Of a stretch of 64,000 bases of DNA, positions 42,751-51,773 are shown piece by piece. How positions within the stretch are numbered: position 1 is the first letter of the stretch; each line of letters starts with the position of its first letter. Source of the DNA: an uncultured Cellulosilyticum sp. (lineage in GTDB: Bacteria; Bacillota; Clostridia; Lachnospirales; Cellulosilyticaceae); assembly GCA_934725855.1 (NCBI GenBank), contig CAKVCL010000007.1, forward strand, positions 73,291-137,290, given 5' to 3'. A program made the translations under genes and the position numbers. The notes under the pieces were generated by a model that did no database searches, was not told the origin of the DNA, and saw only the letters and a list, made by a program, of their open reading frames with translations.

Positions 42751-42786
42751 CTCTAATAATATCCTTTCAATAAAAAATTATTAGAG
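42751..42786 (+). promoter_or_regulatory. Hairpin covering the ribosome binding site of the next gene
   Basis: CTCTAATAAT (42751-42760) pairs with ATTATTAGAG (42777-42786), and the right arm runs into the Shine-Dalgarno GAGGAGGG (42784-42791). The loop contains ATCCTTTC, complementary to GAAGGAT in module B (42688-42693), so an alternative pairing is possible that would open the site. The switching is inference. Confidence 0.55.
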
Positions 42787-42797
42787 GAGGGCATCAT

Positions 42798-43019
42798 ATG
42801 AATGTTCAAAGCATGAAAAACACAACGATAACCAATGTAGTAAAAGAATTTAATGACGTCAAAATACTGCTAGACATGATTGAGGATACTTACATAGGGA
42901 TTGAGCTTAAAGGTGAAGAGCTAGAAGATTTCACAAGTGCATACTACTTACTTAGTGACAGATTTAAAAGCATTTATGGCACCTTAAAAGAAGTTGTAGG
43001 GGGTGTACAAAATGCCTAA
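42798..43019 (+). CDS. Small hypothetical protein before antirepressor-like gene
   Basis: A 73-residue acidic, helical protein (MNVQSMKNTTITNVVKEFND, then LLDMIEDTYIGIELKGEE). GAGGAGGG upstream is partly in a hairpin. It overlaps the next gene by eight bases. The family is unknown. Confidence 0.65.
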   Translation: MNVQSMKNTTITNVVKEFNDVKILLDMIEDTYIGIELKGEELEDFTSAYYLLSDRFKSIYGTLKEVVGGVQNA

Positions 43020-43578
43020 GATACCAAACAACATAAAAAGAAATCAAATAGTATTTTGCTACAGTGATTTAGAAATAAATACCATAGTAAATCAAGACGG
43101 CTCAAAATATGTGTGCGTAAGAGATATAGCAATAGGTTTAGGATTTAATACAAACACATCATATTTTTACAAAATAGTAAATGGATATGATATAAGGAAA
43201 GAGCTTTTCAGAGTAAAGAACACTCAGGGAAGTTGTCTTGGATTTAAAAGAAGTCAAATGAACGCTATTGAGGTAAATGATTTAGAAATGGCGTGTAGTA
43301 GATATAAGAAAAGCGAATTTGGACAATGCCTGTATAATGAATTAATCCCTGAAATTAAGAGACTTGAATATGAAGAAGGCGATCACTATAGCTTTGCAGA
43401 GCTGACACTATATGCTAGAAGAACTATTGAAAAACCACAAGAAAAGCCAGTAATTGAAGCAAAGGCAGGAAATAAAGACACTATGAGTACCAATAAAGAT
43501 AAAAAAGTTGATTTAGTTGATAAAATCAATAAGATGATAATTGAGCTAATAGAGATTAAGCATGAGTTAGTGAAATAA
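43012..43578 (+). CDS. Antirepressor-like phage protein (N-terminal DNA-binding type)
   Basis: This is 188 residues from ATG 43012 (GGGGGTG upstream). The N-terminal part with DGSKYVCVRDIAIGLGFN (~24-41) resembles the N-terminal domain of phage antirepressors (P22_AR_N/BRO-like). A middle segment (LYNELIPEIKRLEY) and a C-terminal coiled coil (VDLVDKINKMIIELIEIKHELV) follow. It lies in the late region but is driven by its own operator-controlled promoter. It could counter the repressor; this is inference from similarity and position. Confidence 0.68.
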   Translation: MPKIPNNIKRNQIVFCYSDLEINTIVNQDGSKYVCVRDIAIGLGFNTNTSYFYKIVNGYDIRKELFRVKNTQGSCLGFKRSQMNAIEVNDLEMACSRYKKSEFGQCLYNELIPEIKRLEYEEGDHYSFAELTLYARRTIEKPQEKPVIEAKAGNKDTMSTNKDKKVDLVDKINKMIIELIEIKHELVK

Positions 43579-43594
43579 AGATGAATTTTAAATC

Positions 43595-43625
43595 AAGAGT
43601 GACTGTAAAAGGTTGCTCTTTTTTT
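43595..43625 (+). terminator. Terminator after antirepressor-like gene
   Basis: AAGAGTGAC pairs with GTTGCTCTT (two G-U) around an 8-base loop, then T7. The minor head gene starts 33 bases later with no room for a promoter, so head genes depend on readthrough. Confidence 0.8.
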
Positions 43626-43658
43626 ATGCACTCGTTTAAAGAAAGGTAGGTGAACCAC

Positions 43659-44549
43659 ATGGAAATTATTAAAGAACAAGTAAAAAAGAAGTTCTATGGC
43701 CACGATACGCTGTACTCGAAAGTAGAGCCTATATATCCTCATGGCGTAGAAAGAGAATACATAAGGTTGGTAAATGCATATATGGCTGAGTACAAAAAAG
43801 TCCTTGTTAAGAACCTTGCACAGATAAAGAAAGCCATTATAAGTGACCGTAACTTGAAAGCAGCACTTAGGCTAGATGATGAATTTGAGATAAAACAATT
43901 AGTTGAGCAGCTTTTCAAAAAGATGGATGAAGATATGAAGCATAAGCCTACTATATTTGGACTCAGAAAGAAGCTAGAGAACTTAGCACACCTGACTAGA
44001 AAACTAACTATAAAAGAATGGAAGAAAGTTTGTAAAGCCACACTAGGCGTAAATATCATGGATGATTATTACTTAGGTGAGTTTTACAAGCAAATGATAA
44101 ATGTGTGGGTTGATGATAATATCGGGCTCATTGCATCTATACCTCAAGACTCGCTAAATGAAATGAAGCAGATTGTGCAAGATGGTTTTGCTACTGGTGC
44201 AACCATTAAAGAGATTACCAAAAATATTGAGTACAGATATGGAGTTAGCAAGAGAAAAGCAAGATTACTAGCAGTAGATCAATTAGCAAAATTGTATGCG
44301 GATATGTCGGAAAGGCAACAACGTGATGCAGGATGTACAGAATACATTTGGTCTACTTCACGCGACCAAAGAGTTAGAGATTCGCACAAAGCACTAGAGG
44401 GTAAAAAATTTGATTGGAACAATCCACCAATAGTAGATGCTAAAAGAGGTAGGCGATGCCACCCAGGCAAAGATTATGCGTGTAGGTGTGTAGCGATACC
44501 TGTTTTTAAGTATGCAAACATAAAACTACCAATACAGGAGGGAAAATGA
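43659..44549 (+). CDS. MuF-type minor head protein
   Basis: A 296-residue protein with a C-terminal phage head morphogenesis domain: RLLAVDQLAKLYADMSE (~207), YIWSTSRDQRVRDSHKALEGKKF (~226) and the Cys/His segment RCHPGKDYACRCVAIP. It attaches to the portal or capsid inside. ATG 43659 has AGGTAGGTG upstream. Confidence 0.88.
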   Translation: MEIIKEQVKKKFYGHDTLYSKVEPIYPHGVEREYIRLVNAYMAEYKKVLVKNLAQIKKAIISDRNLKAALRLDDEFEIKQLVEQLFKKMDEDMKHKPTIFGLRKKLENLAHLTRKLTIKEWKKVCKATLGVNIMDDYYLGEFYKQMINVWVDDNIGLIASIPQDSLNEMKQIVQDGFATGATIKEITKNIEYRYGVSKRKARLLAVDQLAKLYADMSERQQRDAGCTEYIWSTSRDQRVRDSHKALEGKKFDWNNPPIVDAKRGRRCHPGKDYACRCVAIPVFKYANIKLPIQEGK

Positions 44550-44551
44550 TT

Positions 44552-44848
44552 ATGGAACAGGATAAAAGTAATGAAAAAAATAACTTAAATGTCACACCAC
44601 GTCACATTGATATAAGCAAAGTGACAACCAAAATTACGAATATGATTACATCAACGGCTATCAATATTGATGAAGCAGTCGCACTATGCAGTGAGAATGA
44701 GCTACTAAAAAATGAGCAACAAACCACTGAGAACATTATATTTAAACAGCTTGAAGAGCTACAGCAAGCAGTAATACTCCTCACTGACGTATTAACAAGC
44801 ATTGGTGAAAATGAGGAAAAGTCTGTGGATAAGTCTGACGGCAACTAA
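44552..44848 (+). CDS. Hypothetical helical protein
   Basis: 98 residues from ATG 44552 (AGGAGGG nine bases upstream). It is acidic with a coiled-coil-like C-terminal half (ENIIFKQLEELQQAVILLTDVL). It may be a small head or scaffold component. No family is seen. Confidence 0.55.
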   Translation: MEQDKSNEKNNLNVTPRHIDISKVTTKITNMITSTAINIDEAVALCSENELLKNEQQTTENIIFKQLEELQQAVILLTDVLTSIGENEEKSVDKSDGN

Positions 44849-44979
44849 GCGATTCGTGTCACACCAAAAAATAATGCCACTGGAGAAAGTGAAGTTTTGA
44901 GAAAAAAGTTATATAAACCCCGTATTTTTTGATACAAATACATAAATTTTGATTAATAGATAACAGGAATACTAAACAG

Positions 44980-45003
44980 CTTGCCTCCTAAAACTGAGGC
45001 AAG
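44980..45003 (+). promoter_or_regulatory. Small hairpin before protease/scaffold gene
   Basis: CTTGCCTC pairs with GAGGCAAG around an 8-base loop, with no T run. It lies 22 bases before the next start. The surrounding gap 44849-45025 holds nothing else that I recognise. Confidence 0.4.
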
Positions 45004-45025
45004 AATAATGATGGGAGGGTGAGAA

Positions 45026-46396
45026 ATGGATAAGAGAGCAGCACCAAGGAAGTTAATACATCGGCTAGATAGTATAGAACTCAATACGACTTACTTTACA
45101 AGTGAGGGTTATTTGATGGATACGCCTATCGTTACCACGACAGGAATATTTGAATATACTAATGCGGATGGAAGTAAGAGGCGAGAATTGAGGCTACCTG
45201 AGTACGTTTTTGAACCTGAGAGTTTGCAAAGCTATAAAGGGAAACCAATAATCGTAACACATCAAGCAGGAGTGGTTAATAAGGAAAATGTTAGTGATGA
45301 AATCATCGGCACGATACTTAGCGAGGGAATCGCAGAAAATGACCATGTAAAAGCTCAAATCTGCATCCATGACACTGACGCTATGAGGGATAGTGGGTTA
45401 AAAGAATTGTCGCTCGGATACAGCTTGGAACTGGATGAAACGCCTGGTGAATGGAATGGGCAACCTTATGATGCAATCCAAAAGAATATAAGAATTAATC
45501 ATTTAGCATTAGTTGGAACAGCAAGAGCAGGCAGTACAGCAAAATTGAATATAGATAGCAATGACGAAATCTTAAAAGGAGGAAAAGTTGAAATGAACAA
45601 ACCAAACAACAAAGTAATGTCAGCAGAAGAGATTAAGGCAGCCATTGAGAACTACAATGCACAAGCTAGAACAGATGGCACAGTAGAAATCACAATTCCT
45701 GGTGAACTGTTAGACAATGGGCAAGTTTCTGTTGAGGAAAAAGCCACAGAGCCACAAGAAGAAAATGTCGAAGATAGCGCTCCTACTATTGATGAAATTA
45801 AAGCAGCAGTAGCAGACAGAAATGTAGGGCCAGATAAATTAGTGGAATATATTAATACTTTGCTAGGCATGGTTAGTAATGCAGATGAAACTAAGGAGCA
45901 AAATGGTGAAGATGAAAAATCAAATGAACCAGTTGAGCCAGTGGCTATACCTGACGAAACCAATACACCTACAAAAGAAGAGGATGGAGATTACAAAGTC
46001 AATACAGATGGAAAGGAAGTAAAAGAAATGCCAAATGCAGTTATTAATTTGGACAGCAAGGAAATTGCTGAGAGAGTTGAACAAATGGTTAGTGAAAAAC
46101 TTGGTGTGTGTAGAGTAGGCGAAAAACTAGGCTTAGACCTTGAAAGCAAATCACTCATTCAAGCAAAAAAAGACATCATTGCTAAAGCAGAGCCAAACGT
46201 AAGACTTGACGGTGCGACAGATGATGAAATCAATGGTATGTATCTTATGGCTAAAGCAAAAGTTGAAAATGCTAAGTCTACAGATTTACAACGTCAAGAA
46301 ATGTTTAATAATGATGGAAATCAGCCACAAGAAGAGGTTTATTCTGCTGCAAGTGCAAGAGAAAAGATGATTAATAATATGGGAGGCGTACAATAA
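45026..46396 (+). CDS. DUF2213-type prohead protease with scaffold region
   Basis: A 456-residue protein. Residues ~1-185 form a DUF2213-type domain (LIHRLDSIELNTTYFTSEGYL, KELSLGYSLELDETPGEW, INHLALVGTARAGSTA), a likely capsid maturation protease of the S78/U35-like class. Residues ~185-456 are acidic and low in complexity (PQEENVEDSAPTIDE) and probably serve as scaffold. It precedes cement and major capsid genes, the standard position. Confidence 0.82.
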   Translation: MDKRAAPRKLIHRLDSIELNTTYFTSEGYLMDTPIVTTTGIFEYTNADGSKRRELRLPEYVFEPESLQSYKGKPIIVTHQAGVVNKENVSDEIIGTILSEGIAENDHVKAQICIHDTDAMRDSGLKELSLGYSLELDETPGEWNGQPYDAIQKNIRINHLALVGTARAGSTAKLNIDSNDEILKGGKVEMNKPNNKVMSAEEIKAAIENYNAQARTDGTVEITIPGELLDNGQVSVEEKATEPQEENVEDSAPTIDEIKAAVADRNVGPDKLVEYINTLLGMVSNADETKEQNGEDEKSNEPVEPVAIPDETNTPTKEEDGDYKVNTDGKEVKEMPNAVINLDSKEIAERVEQMVSEKLGVCRVGEKLGLDLESKSLIQAKKDIIAKAEPNVRLDGATDDEINGMYLMAKAKVENAKSTDLQRQEMFNNDGNQPQEEVYSAASAREKMINNMGGVQ

Positions 46397-46881
46397 TGAA
46401 CACTAAATACAGTTATGAAACACCAATCGGAAATGCAGGTGGAATCTATGATTTGTCACCTAGAACAGTAGTAAGCAGATTATTAGAGGGCACAGGCGTA
46501 CATTTTGGATGTGCAGTAGAAGTCGGCACCGATGCAGGCGTAGAAGTAAAAGCCGTTTCATCATCTACAGCAGCTATTGAGGGTATTGTGGTCTATGAAG
46601 CAGGTCACGAAATGGACAAAAACGGCAAGGTAGAGCTTACAGATGGTCAAGCTCTATCTATTATGACAAGAGGTAAAATCATCGTGCCATTAAGCGACAG
46701 TGCTACGGAAGAACTTGCATATGGACAAGATGTTTACCTTGTTACTCAATACGATGCTAAGCCTGATAATGTAGGATGCTTTACAGATAATGCAGATGAA
46801 ACAGCAGACAAGAAAATTCAAATCAATGCAAAATTTATTAGCAAGGCTCAAGATGGACTTGCAGTAATTGAATTAGCTTAA
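46396..46881 (+). CDS. Capsid cement/decoration protein
   Basis: A 161-residue protein rich in beta structure (FGCAVEVGTDAGVEVKAVSSSTAAIEGIVVYEAG, GKIIVPLSDSATEEL). It resembles phage structural cement proteins that bind the outside of the capsid. Its start overlaps the previous stop, and the next gene is the major capsid gene. Confidence 0.78.
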   Translation: MNTKYSYETPIGNAGGIYDLSPRTVVSRLLEGTGVHFGCAVEVGTDAGVEVKAVSSSTAAIEGIVVYEAGHEMDKNGKVELTDGQALSIMTRGKIIVPLSDSATEELAYGQDVYLVTQYDAKPDNVGCFTDNADETADKKIQINAKFISKAQDGLAVIELA

Positions 46882-46894
46882 GGAGGCGTAAAAG

Positions 46895-47959
46895 ATGAAT
46901 AAAAAACTTAATTCAGCGTACAAACACATGGCATATGATGCCCAAGATGCAGCAGTAATTGCAAGTTCAAATCTTGCAGCAGGTTTAGTAGGAATTACAA
47001 ATCCTAATGGGGTTCGTTTGGACTCAGCAGAGGATGCAGCAGTATTTTTTGCAAGAGAGCTTGACTACGTTAAGGCTCATTCATACGACCGCTTATATCC
47101 TGAAATGACAGCATTATCAATCTTCCCTCAAACGAGCGAGATTCCTGAGGGAGCTGAAACAGTAACATGGTACGGATATGAACGTACTGGTATGGCTCAA
47201 ATTATTAACGATTACGCTAATGATTTACCAAGAGCAGATGTAAAAGGACAAGCTCATTTTAGTGCTGTTAAGTCTTTAGGTAGTTCATACGGTTATTCAA
47301 TTCAAGAAATGCGTAATAGCATGTATGCAGGTAAATCACTTGATGCAAGAAAAGCAGATTCAGCTAGATACGCTATTGAACGCACGCGCAATAAAATTGC
47401 ATGGGCAGGAGATAAAGCAAGCGGATTAGTTGGAGTCCTTTCAGCAGGAACTGGTATTCCTGAGTTTATTCTTAAGACAACAGCAGCAGGTAAGACCGCA
47501 TGGAAAGATAAGACAGCAGATGAAATCTTAGAAGATGTTAAGTTAATGTATATGTATCAAGCTAAATTAACTCAAAACGTAGAGCGTGCAGATACACTTG
47601 CACTTCCTAGCGATGTGTATATTGACATTTCTCAAAGACGTATTCCTGACACAGATAAGACAGTTCTTACATATCTCTTAGAAAATGCACCATATCGTAC
47701 ACCTGATAACAATGCACCACTTAAAGTCGTTCCTGCACCTGAGTTAATGGCAAACTCTGGTGAAACAAACCCATACGGTGTAAACGCAGCAGTATTCTTC
47801 AAGAACGACCCTGAGAAGTTTAGCATTGAAACACCAATGCCATATTATCAACATCCTGTACAAACTAAAGGTCTTGAAATGGAAGTACCATGCGAAGAAA
47901 GAGTTGCAGGGGCATTAATCTATTATCCATTTAGTTTGTTAATTATTAAGAATATCTAA
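46895..47959 (+). CDS. Major capsid protein (DUF2184 type)
   Basis: A 354-residue protein with SAEDAAVFFARELDYVKAHSYDRLYPE (~45), PEGAETVTWYGYERTGMAQII (~87) and a C-terminal segment YQHPVQTKGLEMEVPCEERVAGA typical of DUF2184 capsid proteins. The codon use is more biased towards frequent codons than neighbours, as expected for an abundant protein; this is a visual impression only. Confidence 0.88.
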   Translation: MNKKLNSAYKHMAYDAQDAAVIASSNLAAGLVGITNPNGVRLDSAEDAAVFFARELDYVKAHSYDRLYPEMTALSIFPQTSEIPEGAETVTWYGYERTGMAQIINDYANDLPRADVKGQAHFSAVKSLGSSYGYSIQEMRNSMYAGKSLDARKADSARYAIERTRNKIAWAGDKASGLVGVLSAGTGIPEFILKTTAAGKTAWKDKTADEILEDVKLMYMYQAKLTQNVERADTLALPSDVYIDISQRRIPDTDKTVLTYLLENAPYRTPDNNAPLKVVPAPELMANSGETNPYGVNAAVFFKNDPEKFSIETPMPYYQHPVQTKGLEMEVPCEERVAGALIYYPFSLLIIKNI

Positions 47960-47979
47960 GAAAGTCGGAGGAAAAACAC

Positions 47980-48360
47980 ATGAGATACGCAAAGATTACA
48001 AATAAAACTGATAGACCACTTGGATTAGGTACACTTATCCTGTTGCCTGAGCAAACAGTGGATGTACCTGATGAGTACAAAAACAACCCTACAATCGACC
48101 TTTTGGTTGAAAGTGGGGAATTAATTGGGGTAGAAGAAACAAACACACCACAGATGAAACAAGATGATATTAAGCCTATTCCACTTGTTGCCCCTAATAA
48201 GCCAACACAAGAAGAAATTGAAGCTCAAATTGCTAAGATTAAAAAGATGAAGCGTACAGAGCTTGATGAGTTTGCAAAGCAAATCGGGGTAAGCATTGAC
48301 GAGCATGATAACATTGAAACATTGTCTATTAAATTAATCGAAGCATTAAAAGGAGAATAA
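47980..48360 (+). CDS. Hypothetical head protein with C-terminal SAP/Rho-N-like region
   Basis: A 126-residue protein; the N-terminal half is beta-like (YAKITNKTDRPLGLGTLILLPE). The C-terminal 40 residues (KMKRTELDEFAKQIGVSIDEHDNIETLSIKLI) resemble a SAP/Rho-N-like helix pair that could bind nucleic acid. It sits between capsid and adaptor genes. Confidence 0.65.
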   Translation: MRYAKITNKTDRPLGLGTLILLPEQTVDVPDEYKNNPTIDLLVESGELIGVEETNTPQMKQDDIKPIPLVAPNKPTQEEIEAQIAKIKKMKRTELDEFAKQIGVSIDEHDNIETLSIKLIEALKGE

Positions 48361-48378
48361 GTAAAAGAGGTGTAGCCG

Positions 48379-48780
48379 ATGGCAGAAATGACAGCACTCA
48401 AGGCGTTTAGAATAATCGCTACTGAGTACAAGGACATTGAAGATAAAGAGGTAAAGCAGTATATAGAATTCACTAGACCAATGGTATCGAGGAAACGATA
48501 CGGAGCACTTTATAGCAGAGCCTTAGCTTTACTGGCTGCACACTATATGAAAATGAATGGAATACAAGGAACAGGGGGCAGCGAACTAAGTCAAATTAGT
48601 GGGGCTGCCTCTTTTGGCATAGCCAGTTATACAGAAGGCAGCACATCAATTAGTTTTTCAAATACCTCAGCAACGCCAGGTAATAGCGATTCTACATACG
48701 AAAGCACAATTTATGGGACTCAGTATTTATCACTCAGAAGGATGCTACCGTCTATTATTTGTGGAGGCGAAAATGGGTAA
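48379..48780 (+). CDS. Head-tail adaptor (DUF4054 type)
   Basis: A 133-residue protein with FRIIATEYKDIEDKEVKQYIEFTRPMVS and RALALLAAHYMKMNGI, matching the DUF4054 family in head completion. It overlaps the next gene by eight bases. Confidence 0.8.
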   Translation: MAEMTALKAFRIIATEYKDIEDKEVKQYIEFTRPMVSRKRYGALYSRALALLAAHYMKMNGIQGTGGSELSQISGAASFGIASYTEGSTSISFSNTSATPGNSDSTYESTIYGTQYLSLRRMLPSIICGGENG

Positions 48781-49246
48781 TGTCAGAGATACCTGGACAC
48801 CCGAGGGCAGACGGTTTATGCAACAACTACAAGAATTAAGCAAGCTAGAAGTAAAAGTCGGCTTTCAAGGTGGCAAAGAATACTATGAGGAAGATGGAAA
48901 ACAAGTTGATGTTTTAGATGTTGCGATGTGGAATGAGCTAGGCAATGCACACACGCCCAGTAGACCGTTTATGCGTGATGCAGTTGATACAAACGAGAGC
49001 TTGATTAATAACTTTTTGAAAGAGCAAAAACAAGAGCTTATAAATGGAAAGACAGCTGAAAGAGTTTATCAAGATATAGGTGTATTTATGAAAGCGCTTA
49101 TACAAGACCAAATTGTTACAGGGTCATTTACACCAAATTCACCTAGTACAATACGCAAGAAAGGTTCAAGTCAGCCTCTTATTGACACTGGACATATGAG
49201 GCAGGCAGTAAACTTTGAAGTTAAAAGAAAGGGTGCTAATGGATGA
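48773..49246 (+). CDS. HK97 gp10-like tail-completion protein
   Basis: 157 residues from ATG 48773 (GGAGG upstream). Segments VKVGFQGGKEYYEED, LDVAMWNELGNAHTPSRPFMRDA and RKKGSSQPLIDTGHMRQAVNFEV fit the gp10-like head-tail joining family. Confidence 0.8.
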   Translation: MGNVRDTWTPEGRRFMQQLQELSKLEVKVGFQGGKEYYEEDGKQVDVLDVAMWNELGNAHTPSRPFMRDAVDTNESLINNFLKEQKQELINGKTAERVYQDIGVFMKALIQDQIVTGSFTPNSPSTIRKKGSSQPLIDTGHMRQAVNFEVKRKGANG

Positions 49247-49638
49247 TAGGAATGTTTAGAAAGGGCTATACACTTAGGCGTTTTGGTGAACAGAAAATTA
49301 TTAGAGGGCATGTATCGCACCCATATACCGAAATGGAAGTGCTGCTTAATATTCAACCTCTATCTGCTGATGAATTGGCACTACTACCTGAAGGGCAAAG
49401 GACTACTAAAAGGATTAAAGCCTTTGGAAGTGAGATGTTAAGAGCAGCAAGCATTGAGGAAAAAGTAGTAGGAGATAGGGTTCTATATCATGGGGAATGG
49501 TATGAATGTACGTCTAGCGTTATATGGGAGCATACGCCATTAGCACATTGTGAGAGCCAATTTGTTATTTGTAGTAAAAAGTCAAATGACCAATCTGAAA
49601 ATAATAAGAGCAATGAGAGTGATGGTGATACAGGATGA
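49243..49638 (+). CDS. Hypothetical head-tail connector protein
   Basis: A 131-residue protein overlapping both neighbours by four bases. The middle (EMEVLLNIQPLSADELALLPEGQRTTKRIKAFG) is similar in pattern to short phage joining proteins. The assignment rests mainly on position between gp10-like and tail terminator genes. Confidence 0.6.
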   Translation: MIGMFRKGYTLRRFGEQKIIRGHVSHPYTEMEVLLNIQPLSADELALLPEGQRTTKRIKAFGSEMLRAASIEEKVVGDRVLYHGEWYECTSSVIWEHTPLAHCESQFVICSKKSNDQSENNKSNESDGDTG

Positions 49639-50210
49639 CAATAGAAGAGTCTAAAGACCATGTTTATGATATTGTTGCTAAATATTTTTCAAGAGCCACA
49701 GTAATATGGGCAGAAGAATATATGGTACAAGTGCAACATCCTGTAGTGACACTAAAATTAAGAAACCTCAAAATTGGTAACATGTCTATTGAGGGAAATG
49801 TAGATGGCGAACATACGGCAATATACAATGTTTCATACTCGCTTGAAGTAAATCTGTATACAGGAGGCAAACAAGTTGATGGGGACGATGAAAGTGTAGC
49901 AGCTATGATTAATACTGCTATAAGTGATCTTACTCAGTTTGTTGTTTATACCCATTCTCCTTTTGTGCAAAATAAGTTAAATCATATTGATATGTGCATT
50001 TTGCTTAATGGACAGGTTCAAGATGTGTCCAGTGCTCTTAAGGATGGCAGATATGAATATAGAGCGATGTGTGAGTTTGATATAAGTTTTTGCACTCAGT
50101 TTTTGGGGGCATACAATACAATCGAAAAAACGGCCAGTGGGGGTGGCGATGATGAAACCATTAACGCTAAAACTGGTTGGTTTGAAGATGCAGACATTGA
50201 GGAGGAATAG
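49635..50210 (+). CDS. Tail terminator-like protein
   Basis: A 191-residue protein with AIYNVSYSLEVNLYTGGKQVD and SALKDGRYEYRAMCEFDISFC, consistent with the tail terminator group that caps the tail tube and links it to the head. It lies directly ahead of the sheath gene. Confidence 0.65.
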   Translation: MTIEESKDHVYDIVAKYFSRATVIWAEEYMVQVQHPVVTLKLRNLKIGNMSIEGNVDGEHTAIYNVSYSLEVNLYTGGKQVDGDDESVAAMINTAISDLTQFVVYTHSPFVQNKLNHIDMCILLNGQVQDVSSALKDGRYEYRAMCEFDISFCTQFLGAYNTIEKTASGGGDDETINAKTGWFEDADIEEE

Positions 50211-50213
50211 AAA

Positions 50214-51320
50214 ATGAGCAATAACTTAAGCAAGATTGTAGACGTTGATATTTCAATCACAACACCTGTTGTTGATGGTACTAGCTTCGATTATATCTTA
50301 ATTGTTGGTAATGCACCTAAAGTATCACCTGCTAAAGCACCTGCACCTATCGGCGTATATAGCGACTTAAAAGAGGTAAATGATGCAGGTTGGGTTTCTA
50401 CTGGTGGAAATTCCGTTGACCCTGTTGGAGTTGCTGCAAGAATCGCATTTAGTCAAAGTCCTAGACCTGACAAAGTCTTTATTGCTGTTCAGCAAAAGAA
50501 AGATGATGGGTCAGGTGAATTAGAACCTATCGAGGACACGTTAAACAGAGCATTAGGCATGAGTGGTTGGTATATTATTTGCCCTGCTGGAATTGAACCA
50601 GATAAATTAGAGGATATTGCTAAGTGGACAGAAGCACAAAATAAGATGTTTGTTTTCACTTCACTAGAAAAAGATGTTTCATTTGAAAGCAAGAATTATT
50701 ACCGTACAGCATGGATATTCGGAAGAGAAAACGGAGCACAACTTGTTGATGATGTGCCTGCTGACAATTACTATATGCACGTAGCATGGGCATGTACAAC
50801 TCTAAACTATGCACCAGGAAGTGAAACGTGGGCATTTAAGAGCCTTTCAGTGGTTAATCCTGCCAACCTTACATCTACTGAAGAGTCTGAAATTGATACA
50901 GCAGGAGGCAACTACTACACAACAGTAGCAAGTAAAAATATTACATTACAAGGAAAAGTGATGGCAGGAGAATGGATTGATACCATTCGTTTCAGAGATT
51001 GGCTCCAAAATGACATGCAGATTAGAATTTACAATCTATTTGTTACCAATCCAAAGATTCCATACACTGACAACGGTATTAGCCTAGTACAAAATCAAAT
51101 GATTGCTTCACTTAGAGCAGGTCAAAGAGCAGGAGGTGTATGCGAAACTGAGTACGATGAAAACGGTGATGAGGTAAAAGGCTTTACAGTGACAGTACCA
51201 AAAGCCTCTAGTCTTACAGAGAGTCAAAGAGCCTCACGAAAGCTAACTGGATGTAAATTTAGTGCTCGTTTAGCAGGAGCAATTCATATGGTAGAAATCA
51301 AAGGTAACTTAGTTTACTAA
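50214..51320 (+). CDS. Contractile tail sheath protein (DUF3383 type)
   Basis: A 368-residue protein. The N-terminus (IVDVDISITTPVVDGTSFDYILIVG) and later RFRDWLQNDMQIRIYNLFVTNPKIPYTDNGI fit the DUF3383 sheath family. It identifies the phage as a myovirus. GAGGAGG precedes the ATG. Confidence 0.9.
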   Translation: MSNNLSKIVDVDISITTPVVDGTSFDYILIVGNAPKVSPAKAPAPIGVYSDLKEVNDAGWVSTGGNSVDPVGVAARIAFSQSPRPDKVFIAVQQKKDDGSGELEPIEDTLNRALGMSGWYIICPAGIEPDKLEDIAKWTEAQNKMFVFTSLEKDVSFESKNYYRTAWIFGRENGAQLVDDVPADNYYMHVAWACTTLNYAPGSETWAFKSLSVVNPANLTSTEESEIDTAGGNYYTTVASKNITLQGKVMAGEWIDTIRFRDWLQNDMQIRIYNLFVTNPKIPYTDNGISLVQNQMIASLRAGQRAGGVCETEYDENGDEVKGFTVTVPKASSLTESQRASRKLTGCKFSARLAGAIHMVEIKGNLVY

Positions 51321-51337
51321 TATAGGAGGTCTATAAA

Positions 51338-51757
51338 ATGGCAAATGTAACAACTTACAACCCTAAACAAGTAACAATGGCATATGGTTCACACATCGTT
51401 ACAGGATATGCAGAAGATAGTTTTATCACAGTTGAGCCAATGGGAAACGGTACTTCATCTAAAGTTGGTTGTGATGGTGAAGTGGTGCGTTCAATTGACC
51501 CAGATGGTCGTTTTTCAGTTAAGATTACGGTACTGCAAAATTCACCAACAAACGCATATTTGCAACAGGTGTATGACAAAGACCGTACAACAGGTGATGA
51601 AATTCAACCATTACTTGTAAAAGATATTAAAGGCAATACTTCATTTAGTGCAGATAAAGCGTGGGTTGCGAAACCTATGAGCTTCGCTAGAGGCAAAGAG
51701 GCAGGTAACGTAGAATGGACACTTGAATGTGCTGACGGACAACTAGAGATGCAATAG
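51338..51757 (+). CDS. Tail tube protein (DUF3277 type)
   Basis: A 139-residue protein: YNPKQVTMAYGSHIVTGYAEDSFITVEPM and DGEVVRSIDPDGRFSVKITVLQNSPTN fit the DUF3277 tube family that forms the inner tail tube. It follows the sheath gene in the usual order. Confidence 0.85.
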   Translation: MANVTTYNPKQVTMAYGSHIVTGYAEDSFITVEPMGNGTSSKVGCDGEVVRSIDPDGRFSVKITVLQNSPTNAYLQQVYDKDRTTGDEIQPLLVKDIKGNTSFSADKAWVAKPMSFARGKEAGNVEWTLECADGQLEMQ

Positions 51758-51773
51758 ATAGGAGGCGTTAAGT

